This document shows, one piece after another, positions 1 through 5,446 of a stretch of 6,154 nt of DNA (within the stretch, counting starts at the first letter, position 1; every line of letters starts with the position of its first letter). The position numbers were made by a program, and so were the translations under genes. This DNA comes from Rhodospirillaceae bacterium UBA6219 (GTDB taxonomy: Bacteria; Pseudomonadota; Alphaproteobacteria; Rhodospirillales; Magnetospirillaceae): positions 25,612 to 31,765 of the forward strand of contig DISD01000024.1 of NCBI GenBank assembly GCA_002435715.1. The letters are read 5' to 3'. The notes under the pieces are model-generated. The model worked only from the letters and a program-made list of their open reading frames with translations, searched no databases and was not told where the DNA came from.

Positions 1-1858
1 CGGCATCATCGGCATGACCAGCCTGTTGCTGGACACGCCGCTCAGTTCCGAACAGAACCATTTCACCAACACCATCCGGGTGTCGGCGGAAAGCCTGCTG
101 ACCATCATCAACGACATCTTGGACTTCTCGAAGATGGAGGCCGGCAAGCTGGACTTCGAGGATACGCCGTTCCTGCTGACCCCCTTGGTGGAAGGGGTGG
201 TGGACATCTTGTTGCCCCGGGCGCGGGACCGGAATATCGAACTGAGTGTCAGCGTGCCGCGTGAAGGAGCCCGCGCTTTCGTCGGCGATGCCGGCCGTCT
301 GCGCCAGGTGCTGCTGAACCTGGTCGGCAACGCCGTCAAGTTCACCGAAACGGGGGGCGTGTCGGTGGCCGTGGAATTGTTGCCCTGGGACGAACACAGC
401 GTCGAGGCGGTGTTCCGCATCACCGATACCGGTATCGGCATTCCCGAAGAAGCCAAGGCCCGGCTGTTCAACCGCTTCACCCAGGCGGATTCGTCCACGG
501 CCCGCAAATTCGGCGGCACCGGTTTGGGCTTGGCCATCTGTCAACGCATCGTTGCGGCTTTCGGCGGGACCATCGGTTTTGACAGCACCACCGGTCAAGG
601 CAGCACTTTCTGGTTCCGGTTCCCGTTGCGGCGCTGCGACGATTCCTTGTTGCCGGCGGATTTCGGCCGGCCGCTGGACGGTTTGAACATCCTGGTGGTC
701 GCGTCCGATGCCGCCTTGCGTCAGGATTTGTGCCGCCGCCTCGAGGATTGGGGGGGCAAGATGACCTGTGCCGCCGATTCCTTGGACGGCTTGGGCGAGG
801 CCCGCAAATCGCTGAAGGAACAGCATCGCTTCACCGTCGCCATGATTCAGGCGGACATGCCGACCATGAGCGGCCGCGACTTGGTCAGCATCTTGCGGGC
901 GGATGACAGTCTGGCGGCCATGCGACTGATCCTGCTGAGCGCCAACCCCACCGAGATCGGCGCCGACGACCGTCGTCGCATGGGGGTGTCGGCGGTACTG
1001 GACCTGCCGCTTCGGCAAAGTCAGCTGCTGGACAGCCTGATGCCGATGACCGCCCGGCGCGGCGGCGAACTGGTCCGCCCCGACGAAGAAGGCTTGTCCT
1101 TACGGGTTCTGGTGGCTGAAGACAATGCCATCAACCAGCAAGTGGCGGTGGGGCTGTTGACCAAATTGGGCCATCGCGCCGATGTCGCCCATGACGGTGC
1201 CCAGGCCCTGGCCCTGGTCCAGCAAGGGGATTACGACCTGGTGCTGATGGATATGCAGATGCCCAACATGGACGGGCTGACTTCGGCACGGGCCATTCGC
1301 GCCCTGTCGGGTGACGTCGCCGGTATCACCATCATCGCCATGACCGCCAACGCCATGGACGAAGACCGTGAAGCCTGTTTGGCCGCCGGCATGAACGACT
1401 ACATCTCGAAACCGGTGGATCGCCAGCGTCTGGGCGCCATGTTGGGCCGGTGGGGACACCGCCGTGATTTGGCGGCCTTGTCACCGCCGCAACAGATGGC
1501 GACGGTGGACCATCCCGACGAGGACGCCTTGCCCCTGGTGGATTCGTCGGTCACCGAGGATTTGCAGGACGCCCTGGGCGAGGATTACCTCAAAGAAGTC
1601 TGCGGCCATTTCATGGCCACCTTGGACGCGCGGATCGGCGAGGTGGAAAGCAATCTGGCGGCCACCATCGCCGACAAAGCGGCGGCGGCGGCGCATTCCA
1701 TCAAGGGCAGCGCCGCCAATCTGGGCTATGTGCGTCTGGCGGACAAAGCCTCGGCCATCGAAAGCGCGCTGAAGCGCGGCGAGTTGGAGCAAGCGCGCGA
1801 ACTGGCCCGGAACCTGGCGCAGGTGGCCGAGGCCACCCGCCGGGCCGTCGGGATTTAG
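1..1858 (+). CDS. Hybrid sensor histidine kinase with two receivers and an HPt domain (5' partial)
   Basis: C-terminal part of an unorthodox hybrid kinase that autophosphorylates on histidine and passes the phosphate His-Asp-His within one polypeptide. The frame is open from the left edge and stops with TAG at 1856-1858. The first visible residues, GIIGM, normally follow the H-box, so the phosphorylated His should lie about 24 bases upstream of the window. Counting from the Met codon at 14: end of the dimerisation helices 1-50; ATPase domain about 88-205, with N-box N106, G1 DTGIGI 138-143, F-box 151-159 and G2 GGTGLGL 167-173; receiver 1 about 224-345; receiver 2 about 363-480, with E369/D370, acceptor D413, T444 and K466; HPt about 510-614, with H561 in HSIKGSAANLG. 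Receiver 1 lacks the key residues: Q279 is at the acceptor position and L331 at the lysine position. The sensor region is not visible, so the stimulus is unknown. Family call is secure. Confidence 0.96.
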   Translation, partial: GIIGMTSLLLDTPLSSEQNHFTNTIRVSAESLLTIINDILDFSKMEAGKLDFEDTPFLLTPLVEGVVDILLPRARDRNIELSVSVPREGARAFVGDAGRLRQVLLNLVGNAVKFTETGGVSVAVELLPWDEHSVEAVFRITDTGIGIPEEAKARLFNRFTQADSSTARKFGGTGLGLAICQRIVAAFGGTIGFDSTTGQGSTFWFRFPLRRCDDSLLPADFGRPLDGLNILVVASDAALRQDLCRRLEDWGGKMTCAADSLDGLGEARKSLKEQHRFTVAMIQADMPTMSGRDLVSILRADDSLAAMRLILLSANPTEIGADDRRRMGVSAVLDLPLRQSQLLDSLMPMTARRGGELVRPDEEGLSLRVLVAEDNAINQQVAVGLLTKLGHRADVAHDGAQALALVQQGDYDLVLMDMQMPNMDGLTSARAIRALSGDVAGITIIAMTANAMDEDREACLAAGMNDYISKPVDRQRLGAMLGRWGHRRDLAALSPPQQMATVDHPDEDALPLVDSSVTEDLQDALGEDYLKEVCGHFMATLDARIGEVESNLAATIADKAAAAAHSIKGSAANLGYVRLADKASAIESALKRGELEQARELARNLAQVAEATRRAVGI

Positions 1859-1862
1859 AGCC

Positions 1863-1886
1863 GGCTGCGTTAAATCGAACGCGGCC
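1863..1886 (+). terminator. Hairpin just after the kinase stop codon, possible terminator
   Basis: The arms GGCTGCGTT (1863-1871) and AACGCGGCC (1878-1886) pair over 9 bp with one G-U wobble, around a 6-base loop. The hairpin starts 5 bases after the kinase stop. No T-run follows, so it is not a textbook intrinsic terminator. It could protect the 3' end of the mRNA, or act with Rho. Confidence 0.35.
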
Positions 1887-1894
1887 CGCGACCT

Positions 1895-2420
1895 GCGGCC
1901 ATTGAGATACCGTGTTCGCGGTCAAGCTGGGATGAACGCCCGCTGGGTCTTCATGACGCCGTAGGCAATGACCAAGAGCTTTCGTGCGACGGCGATCAGA
2001 ACGACCTTTGGGGGCTTCCCCGCCTCCTTGAGGCGGTGGCCGAAGGCCGTCAAAGTGGGGTTGGAACGCCGCGCCGAGAGGGCACACATGTACATGGCTG
2101 CGCGAAGCCTTGGATTGCCTGCCTTGCTGATGCGGGTTTTTCCGCGTACCGAGCTGCCCGAGATGTGCTCTTGGGGGCTGAGCCCGGCGAAGGCTGTGAT
2201 TTTCTTATTGTGGCCAAAGGCGCGGAAGTCCGGGACTTCGGCCAGCAGGATGGCGGCGGATTGTTCTCCGATGCCGGGAATGGAGAGCAAGAGAGTCAGG
2301 CTGCGGCTGAGATGATCGTCCTCGGCGATGAGGGCCGCGATCTCCTCATCCAGGTGGCGGATGCTTTCGCTTTGAATGATCTGCATGTCGCCCCCCCCTG
2401 TCGCTGCCTGGGCGGCCATT
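1895..2420. mobile_element. Remnant of an IS110-family insertion sequence (limits uncertain)
   Basis: The transposase fragment is bracketed by two direct copies of GCGGCCATT, at 1895-1903 and 2412-2420. IS110 elements lack terminal inverted repeats and usually leave little or no target duplication, so the 9-base repeat may be chance, or a trace of a deletion between short repeats. The 5' half of the transposase, and with it the usual place of the bridge RNA in the IS110 group, is missing. True ends cannot be set without an intact relative. Confidence 0.4.
1922..2419 (-). pseudogene. IS110-family transposase, C-terminal fragment
   Basis: Remnant of an IS110/IS116/IS902-type transposase (DEDD recombinase guided by a bridge RNA). 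What remains is the Transposase_20 domain: a helix-hairpin-helix-like segment LLLSIPGIGEQSAAILLAEV (residues about 43-62), then FAGLSP (77-82), the ISGSS/GKTRISKAGNPRLR block (86-106) and the typical C-terminal helix around LIAVARKLLVIAYG (141-154). From family knowledge, the serine used in catalysis lies in this half; the four acidic residues of the RuvC-like half are absent. Intact members are usually about 300-400 residues, while this frame gives 165 and has an in-frame stop at 2450-2452. Recognisable homology seems to begin near MQIIQSES, so the Met at 2417-2419 is only the first available start. It cannot be an active transposase alone. It lies antisense, directly behind the kinase gene. 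Confidence 0.88.
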
Positions 2421-2590
2421 CCGTCTGAACCAGCCTTGTTGATCCAGGCTCACCACACAATTGGAGGCCTACGATACCATCCGGTCAGAGCATGGCGGGG
2501 AGACGGGGCTCAATCTCAATGACGTGCGTGCAAGCAAGGCCGCGGACAAGCAATCCGAAGGATTGCGCCCGGCGAGGGGCAGACAAAACC

Positions 2591-2626
2591 AGATCACGAT
2601 GCGTAGGTTTTTACGCATCGTGATCT
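2591..2626. repeat. Perfect 15-bp inverted repeat (stem-loop)
   Basis: The arms AGATCACGATGCGTA (2591-2605) and TACGCATCGTGATCT (2612-2626) are exact reverse complements around a 6-base loop GGTTTT. Neither strand has a T-run directly after the stem, so a simple terminator is unlikely. It could be a dispersed palindromic repeat, a transposon end or a protein-binding site. No gene start lies close by. Confidence 0.8.
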
Positions 2627-2683
2627 AAGCTTTAAAATTGGTCCGTTTCGGGCTGTTCAATCGCCGCTCGGGCTGATCACATC

Positions 2684-2700
2684 TTCACGCTCAGCGTGAA
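2684..2700. promoter_or_regulatory. 17-base palindrome, candidate operator
   Basis: TTCACGCTCAGCGTGAA consists of two perfect 8-base arms around a central C. A TTATAT stretch, which could serve as a -10 box for rightward transcription, lies a few bases downstream (2705-2711). The size and symmetry fit a dimeric repressor site. No protein gene starts immediately after it, so the regulated unit is unclear. Confidence 0.35.
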
Positions 2701-2733
2701 AATGCTTATATCCAGCCGAGGTGCAACACCAAT

Positions 2734-2772
2734 CGGGGCACGGGTCATCTGATCAGTGCCCCGTTTGCTTTT
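2734..2772 (+). terminator. Rho-independent terminator, plus strand
   Basis: The arms CGGGGCAC (2734-2741) and GTGCCCCG (2756-2763) form a perfect GC-rich 8-bp stem with a 14-base loop. A T-rich tail, TTTGCTTTT (2764-2772), follows. The T-rich side marks it as acting on rightward transcripts. The only plus-strand gene upstream is the kinase, which ends almost 900 bases earlier. Either a short RNA ends here, or this was the kinase terminator before the insertion sequence came between them. Confidence 0.6.
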
Positions 2773-2776
2773 GGAC

Positions 2777-2810
2777 AAAAAAATGGGCGCCGCCCGATTT
2801 GGCCGCGCCC
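2777..2810 (-). terminator. Rho-independent terminator of the 85-residue protein gene
   Basis: Read on the minus strand, GGGCGC (complement of 2805-2810) pairs with GCGCCC (complement of 2785-2790), and a run of seven T follows at 2783-2777. It begins about 28 bases after the stop of the minus-strand gene ending at 2839. Placement and orientation fit an intrinsic terminator for that gene, convergent with the plus-strand terminator just to its left. Confidence 0.65.
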
Positions 2811-2838
2811 CAGGGTGACAGGGAACATCCTTGTCAGG

Positions 2839-3096
2839 TCAGTCGTGCGGATGTTCGTGACGGAAATCGTCCAAGCCATGTTCCCAGGCCTGTTCGGTTT
2901 CCAGATGGTGGTCGTGGGCCAATTGAACTTCGGCCTGCAACGCGGCCTCGACCTGGTCGCAGCCATCGGGCTGATCCAGCACGGTTTCCGCCCATTCGGC
3001 GGCCACCACGGTGGGAACGTGCTTGAAGCACGCGACAGCGTCCAATTGTTCGGGGGTCAGGCCGCTAAAGGCGACGCAATCAGTCAGGGACAACAT
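2839..3096 (-). CDS. Small conserved hypothetical protein (85 residues)
   Basis: A soluble 85-residue protein with no signal peptide and no membrane segment. It starts MLSLTDCVAFSGLTPEQLDA, continues with HVPTVVAAEW (26-35) and ends in an acidic, histidine-rich helix, DHHLETEQAWEHGLDDFRHEHPHD. I recognise the pattern (an LTDC..LT.E start, H.P..VAAE, and an HP near the C terminus) from small alphaproteobacterial proteins of unknown function, and can give no activity. The helical character and the C-terminal histidines and acids would allow metal or protein binding, but that is speculation. The start is supported by GGAG about 8 bases upstream on the minus strand. The gene is monocistronic, divergent from the zinc-ribbon gene at 3298 across an AT-rich spacer with operator-like palindromes, and has its own terminator. 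Confidence 0.85.
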   Translation of the reverse strand: MLSLTDCVAFSGLTPEQLDAVACFKHVPTVVAAEWAETVLDQPDGCDQVEAALQAEVQLAHDHHLETEQAWEHGLDDFRHEHPHD

Positions 3097-3197
3097 GGCC
3101 GGTCTCCATCGCTATGGAAGGGCATGTGTGCTTATGCTTTTCAACGTTGACGATCCTAGCACAGGTCCTGGGCGGATTTCGACATATCCCTAGTCGT

Positions 3198-3215
3198 AGT
3201 GTGAAAATTCGCACT
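3198..3215. promoter_or_regulatory. Imperfect 18-base palindrome in the divergent intergenic region
   Basis: AGTGTGAAAATTCGCACT is an inverted repeat with eight paired positions per side, one of them mismatched (T3202 against G3211), around a central AA. It lies in an unusually AT-rich part of the spacer between the genes at 3096 and 3298. The size and symmetry suit a transcription factor dimer. The regulator cannot be named. Confidence 0.35.
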
Positions 3216-3220
3216 GCACC

Positions 3221-3262
3221 ATAAATATTGCGATGCGATATATTGCACTTGACCAAGGTCAC
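3221..3262 (-). promoter_or_regulatory. Candidate CRP/FNR-type site with a leftward -10 box
   Basis: TTGACCAAGGTCAC (3249-3262) has the shape TTGA-N6-TCAC: one FNR-like half and one CRP-like half. Its centre is at 3255.5. On the minus strand, a TATTTA-like -10 box occupies 3227-3222, predicting a start near 3214-3215. The site would then be centred about 41 bases upstream, the usual position for class II activation by this regulator superfamily. The target would be the 85-residue protein gene, with a leader of about 118 bases. A role at the rightward gene is also possible. Confidence 0.3.
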
Positions 3263-3297
3263 TTGTCTGTTCGACGCACCAGGAGCACACTTGCACC

Positions 3298-3537
3298 ATG
3301 TTTACTAAGTTTCTGCTGACAATTGCCGTGGTGGCGGCGGTCTGGTTTGGATTCCGCTACGTCCAGCGCCGGGCCGAGCGGCGTGAACGTTGCGTTGGCG
3401 CACCGTCCGGACAGGGGAAGCGTTTCACCCCGGACATGGACGGCGATTCGGTGCGCGATCTGGTCAAGTGCCCCGTTTGCAATACTTGGCGACCGGCCGG
3501 AGCAGCGTCCTGCGGTCGGGCCGAATGTCCCTATTAA
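3298..3537 (+). CDS. Small membrane-anchored protein with zinc-ribbon-like cysteines
   Basis: A 79-residue protein of unknown function. Residues 4-20 form one hydrophobic helix, followed by an arginine-rich stretch (RRAERRERC, 24-32). By the positive-inside rule, the C-terminal part should face the cytoplasm. The C terminus carries C58-x2-C61 and C72-x4-C77, in CPVCNTW and SCGRAECPY, the spacing of a small zinc ribbon. A linker around KRFTPDMDGDSV joins the two parts. Small proteins with a similar DLVKCPVC...CPY tail occur in related alphaproteobacteria, as far as I recall. AGGAG at 3281-3285 lies 12 bases before the ATG, somewhat far for a ribosome binding site. The stop is 11 bases before the lipoprotein gene, so the two are probably co-transcribed. 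Role not known; zinc binding is inferred. Confidence 0.85.
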   Translation: MFTKFLLTIAVVAAVWFGFRYVQRRAERRERCVGAPSGQGKRFTPDMDGDSVRDLVKCPVCNTWRPAGAASCGRAECPY

Positions 3538-3548
3538 GCGAGGAAATC

Positions 3549-3956
3549 ATGCGCAGGCTGATGGCTTTGGGTGTCGTTGCTTTCCTGGCCGGCTGCGCCT
3601 TGCCGCCGCCGGATCAACCGGCTTCGGTCAACCGTATGGGGCGTTTCCTGGGGCTGGTGTCGCATTGCGGCTGTTCCGACATCGATGCCGATCGCATGCT
3701 GGCCGAATACCCCAAGGCGGTGGCGCATTATTCCACCGCTGACATCAAGGCGATGAAGGGCTATGTGGATGTGGGGCTGTCGGAAAATTTCGACAACCAG
3801 ATCGAAATCTGCAACGAAGCCTGTTCGCAATCGTGCATGGTCAACGCGGTGGCCCAGCCCTTGGGCGGCAAGACCATTCCCGGAACCGCCGCCTGTCTGG
3901 TCAACGAACGCGACCTGCATTTGACCGAAGGACGGATGAGCGGGGACTGGGATTGA
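3549..3956 (+). CDS. Cysteine-rich lipoprotein of unknown function
   Basis: A 135-residue lipoprotein. The signal peptide MRRLMALGVVAFLAGC ends in the lipobox LAGC, so C16 should be lipidated and the protein held on the periplasmic side of a membrane. The reading frame is open further upstream (to 3390), but the ATG at 3549 is right: it gives the signal peptide and has GAGG at 3540-3543, five bases before it. The mature part has six more cysteines: C40 and C42 in HCGC, C88, C92 and C96 in the CNEACSQSC cluster, and C116. These could form disulfides or bind a metal, but no known motif is matched. There is no transmembrane segment after the signal. It follows the zinc-ribbon gene by 11 bases in an apparent two-gene unit, and its stop runs straight into an inverted repeat. 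Confidence 0.88.
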   Translation: MRRLMALGVVAFLAGCALPPPDQPASVNRMGRFLGLVSHCGCSDIDADRMLAEYPKAVAHYSTADIKAMKGYVDVGLSENFDNQIEICNEACSQSCMVNAVAQPLGGKTIPGTAACLVNERDLHLTEGRMSGDWD

Positions 3957-3990
3957 CCCAATCCAGATGCGTTAACGCACCGGGATTGGG
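3957..3990 (+). terminator. Hairpin directly after the lipoprotein gene
   Basis: The arms CCCAATCC (3957-3964) and GGATTGGG (3983-3990) begin at the first base after the stop codon. The loop holds a perfect 12-base palindrome, TGCGTTAACGCA (3968-3979). There is no T-run, so it is an atypical terminator. It may instead be a 3'-end stabilising structure. Confidence 0.45.
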
Positions 3991-3993
3991 CTA

Positions 3994-4049
3994 GGCCCTA
4001 AGGGCCGCGCGGCTTATGCCGCGGAAGGCAAGAGGCGTAGATACGCCTC
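3994..4049. repeat. Three successive short inverted repeats
   Basis: Three perfect stems follow each other: GGCCCT/AGGGCC (3994-4006, one-base centre), CGCGGC/GCCGCG (4008-4023, TTAT loop) and GAGGCGTA/TACGCCTC (4032-4049, two-base centre). All lie between the convergent lipoprotein and oxidase genes. None has a clear T-tail on either strand. Confidence 0.7.
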
Positions 4050-4069
4050 GCCCGCCGTTTGAGGGCGCT

Positions 4070-4089
4070 GGTGATCGCGGGCGATCACC
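4070..4089 (-). terminator. Hairpin after the oxidase subunit III gene
   Basis: The arms GGTGATCGC (4070-4078) and GCGATCACC (4081-4089) are exact complements around a GG centre. The hairpin lies 7 bases past the ctaE stop on the minus strand and probably marks the 3' end of the oxidase mRNA. No T-run follows it on that strand, so termination may need Rho or the further hairpins downstream. Confidence 0.45.
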
Positions 4090-4096
4090 AAAACAA

Positions 4097-4903
4097 TCAG
4101 CCATTCCCCCACCAGTAAACCCAGACGAACAGGAACAACCACACCACGTCGACGAAGTGCCAATACCAGGCGGCGGCTTCGAACCCCACGTGATGGTCTG
4201 GGGTGAAATGCCCCTTGCGGGCACGAACAGCGCAGACCGCCAGGAAACACACGCCGACGAAGACGTGGAAACCGTGGAAACCGGTGGCCATGTAGAACAC
4301 CGACGGATAGACGCCTTCGGTGAACTTGAAGGTGGCCTCGCCATATTCCACCATTTGCAGGCTGAGGAACAAACCCCCCAGTGCCACCGACGCCAACAGG
4401 CCCAGAACCACTTTGTTGGTCTTGCCTTCACGCACACCGTGATGGGCCCAGTTCACCGTCGCCCCCGACGTCAACAGGATCAGGGTGTTGATGAAGGGCA
4501 GGCTCCAGGTGTGCAGGGGCTCGATGCCCTCGGGCGGCCATTGGGTGACCGAGGGATTGGTCATCAAGGCCCCGTGGAAAAAGGCCCAGAAGAAGGCGAC
4601 GAAGAACATCACTTCCGACGCGATGAACAGCACCATGCCCATGCGCAGGCCGTGGCGGACCTCGTGGGTGTGGGCGTGGTCGTGCCGCGCCTCCTTGACC
4701 ACGTCGCGCCACCATAAAAAGGCGGTGGCCGCCACTGCCGCCAGGCCGACCCACATCCACAACGTGGAATCGCGGTCGTGGAACCAATGGACGGCGCCAT
4801 AGGCCAGGATGAAGGCGCCGATCGCCGCCATCAACGGCCATGGGCTGGGATTGAGCAGATGGAAGGGATGATCCTGATGGGAATGGGAAGATGCGTTGCT
4901 CAT
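4097..4903 (-). CDS. ctaE: Cytochrome c oxidase subunit III
   Basis: Subunit III (also called coxC) of an aa3-type haem-copper oxidase, an integral inner-membrane protein that stabilises the core and supports proton uptake into subunit I. It has 268 residues, the usual length, with about seven hydrophobic segments. Family signatures: HPFHLLNPSPWPL near the start (12-24), SEVMFFVAFFWAFFH (96-110) with the conserved buried glutamate E97, GFHGFHVFVGV, and the C-terminal AAAWYWHFVDVVWLFLFVW block ending WWGNG. Lipids known to bind this subunit cannot be judged here. The start ATG overlaps the ctaG stop by four bases (ATGA), so translation is probably coupled; AGGGG precedes it by 5 bases. It is the last gene of the oxidase operon and is followed by a hairpin. 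SURF1, which often follows in relatives, is not present before the convergent lipoprotein gene. Confidence 0.98.
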   Translation of the reverse strand: MSNASSHSHQDHPFHLLNPSPWPLMAAIGAFILAYGAVHWFHDRDSTLWMWVGLAAVAATAFLWWRDVVKEARHDHAHTHEVRHGLRMGMVLFIASEVMFFVAFFWAFFHGALMTNPSVTQWPPEGIEPLHTWSLPFINTLILLTSGATVNWAHHGVREGKTNKVVLGLLASVALGGLFLSLQMVEYGEATFKFTEGVYPSVFYMATGFHGFHVFVGVCFLAVCAVRARKGHFTPDHHVGFEAAAWYWHFVDVVWLFLFVWVYWWGNG

Positions 4904-5442
4904 GACCGCCCCTGCCTGTCGTGGATGGGGAAGAAGGTGTAGGAAAGGGTGATGGTGGTGACTTCCTGGGTGGTTTCGTCACTGGCCAGGGCGGGGTCGA
5001 CGAAGAAGGTCACCGGCATGTCGACGCTTTGCCCCGGTTCCAGCCTTTGTTCGGTGAAACAGAAGCATTGCACCTTGTTGAAATACTGGCCGGCCTTGGC
5101 CGGGGTGACGTTGAAGGTGGCCGTGCCGACCACCGCATGGTCGGACAAATTGGTGGCGGTGTAAAAGGCCAGAACCTGTTCGCCCAGATGGGTTTCAATG
5201 CTGTTGCGCGCCGGCTTGAAGCGCCAGGGCAGATCCTTGGCCTTCGACGCGTCGAAACGCACGGTGATCGGGCGGTTGGTGGCCCGAACCTGGTGGTCGG
5301 CCACTTGGGTGGTGCCGCCATAGCCGGTGACCCGGCAGAACAGATTGTAAAGCGGCACGCTGGCCGCCACCAAGCCCACCATGGCGGCGACCACCGCCAA
5401 AGAGGTCAAGACCACGGGAGTATGACGGCGGCGGCGTCGCAT
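4900..5442 (-). CDS. ctaG: Cytochrome c oxidase assembly protein Cox11/CtaG (copper chaperone)
   Basis: Cox11 delivers copper to the CuB site of oxidase subunit I. The protein has 180 residues: a short arginine-rich cytoplasmic start (MRRRRRH), one membrane anchor (about 9-29), then a periplasmic beta-sandwich domain. The family copper ligands are visible: C126 and C128 in the QCFCFTEQ motif and C36 in YNLFCRVTGYGGT. Further signatures are RFKP (74-77), YFNKVQ, LEPGQSVDMPVTFFVDP and LSYTFFP near the end. The frame is open for 68 codons further upstream, but that part overlaps ctaD. The ATG at 5440-5442 is preferred because it gives the canonical N terminus, sits four bases after the ctaD stop and has GGAG 8 bases upstream. 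The gene lies between ctaD and ctaE, as is common in alphaproteobacteria. Confidence 0.97.
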   Translation of the reverse strand: MRRRRRHTPVVLTSLAVVAAMVGLVAASVPLYNLFCRVTGYGGTTQVADHQVRATNRPITVRFDASKAKDLPWRFKPARNSIETHLGEQVLAFYTATNLSDHAVVGTATFNVTPAKAGQYFNKVQCFCFTEQRLEPGQSVDMPVTFFVDPALASDETTQEVTTITLSYTFFPIHDRQGRS

Positions 5443-5446
5443 GGGC

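Larger units (their letters stand above)
2420..2733. other. Intergenic stretch without a supported protein gene
   Basis: I find no convincing coding region here. The longest open stretches are a plus-strand frame at 2443-2628 without an early start codon and a roughly 49-codon minus-strand frame starting near 2601; neither resembles a known protein. The stretch holds a 7-bp hairpin GCAATCC/GGATTGC (2550-2566), a perfect 15-bp stem-loop (2591-2626) and a 17-base palindrome (2684-2700). Its left part may be further debris of the insertion sequence. Confidence 0.6.

Noticed and set aside
2036..2428. Plus-strand open frame of 130 codons across the transposase remnant
   Set aside because: It overlaps the IS110 C-terminal domain in antisense, and its product looks like nothing known.
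2443..2628. Open plus-strand frame (61 codons) left of the 15-bp stem-loop
   Set aside because: It has no early ATG and no ribosome binding site, it ends inside the stem-loop, and I recognise no family. A faint chance remains that it is transposon debris.
1895..2640. Possible IS110 bridge RNA beside the transposase remnant
   Set aside because: The N-terminal half of the gene and the adjacent element end, where the IS110 group encodes this RNA, appear deleted. No structure here can be tied to it.
2702..2752. 16-codon frame starting ATG after the 17-base palindrome, possible leader peptide
   Set aside because: There is no ribosome binding site and no downstream gene to regulate, so it is most likely chance.
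3957..4089. CRISPR array or tandem repeat
   Set aside because: The stems differ in sequence from each other and there is no regular repeat-spacer period.
4016..4717. Long plus-strand open frame (233 codons) opposite subunit III
   Set aside because: It is the antisense shadow of ctaE, whose family signatures are unmistakable on the minus strand. The antisense product has no recognisable domain.
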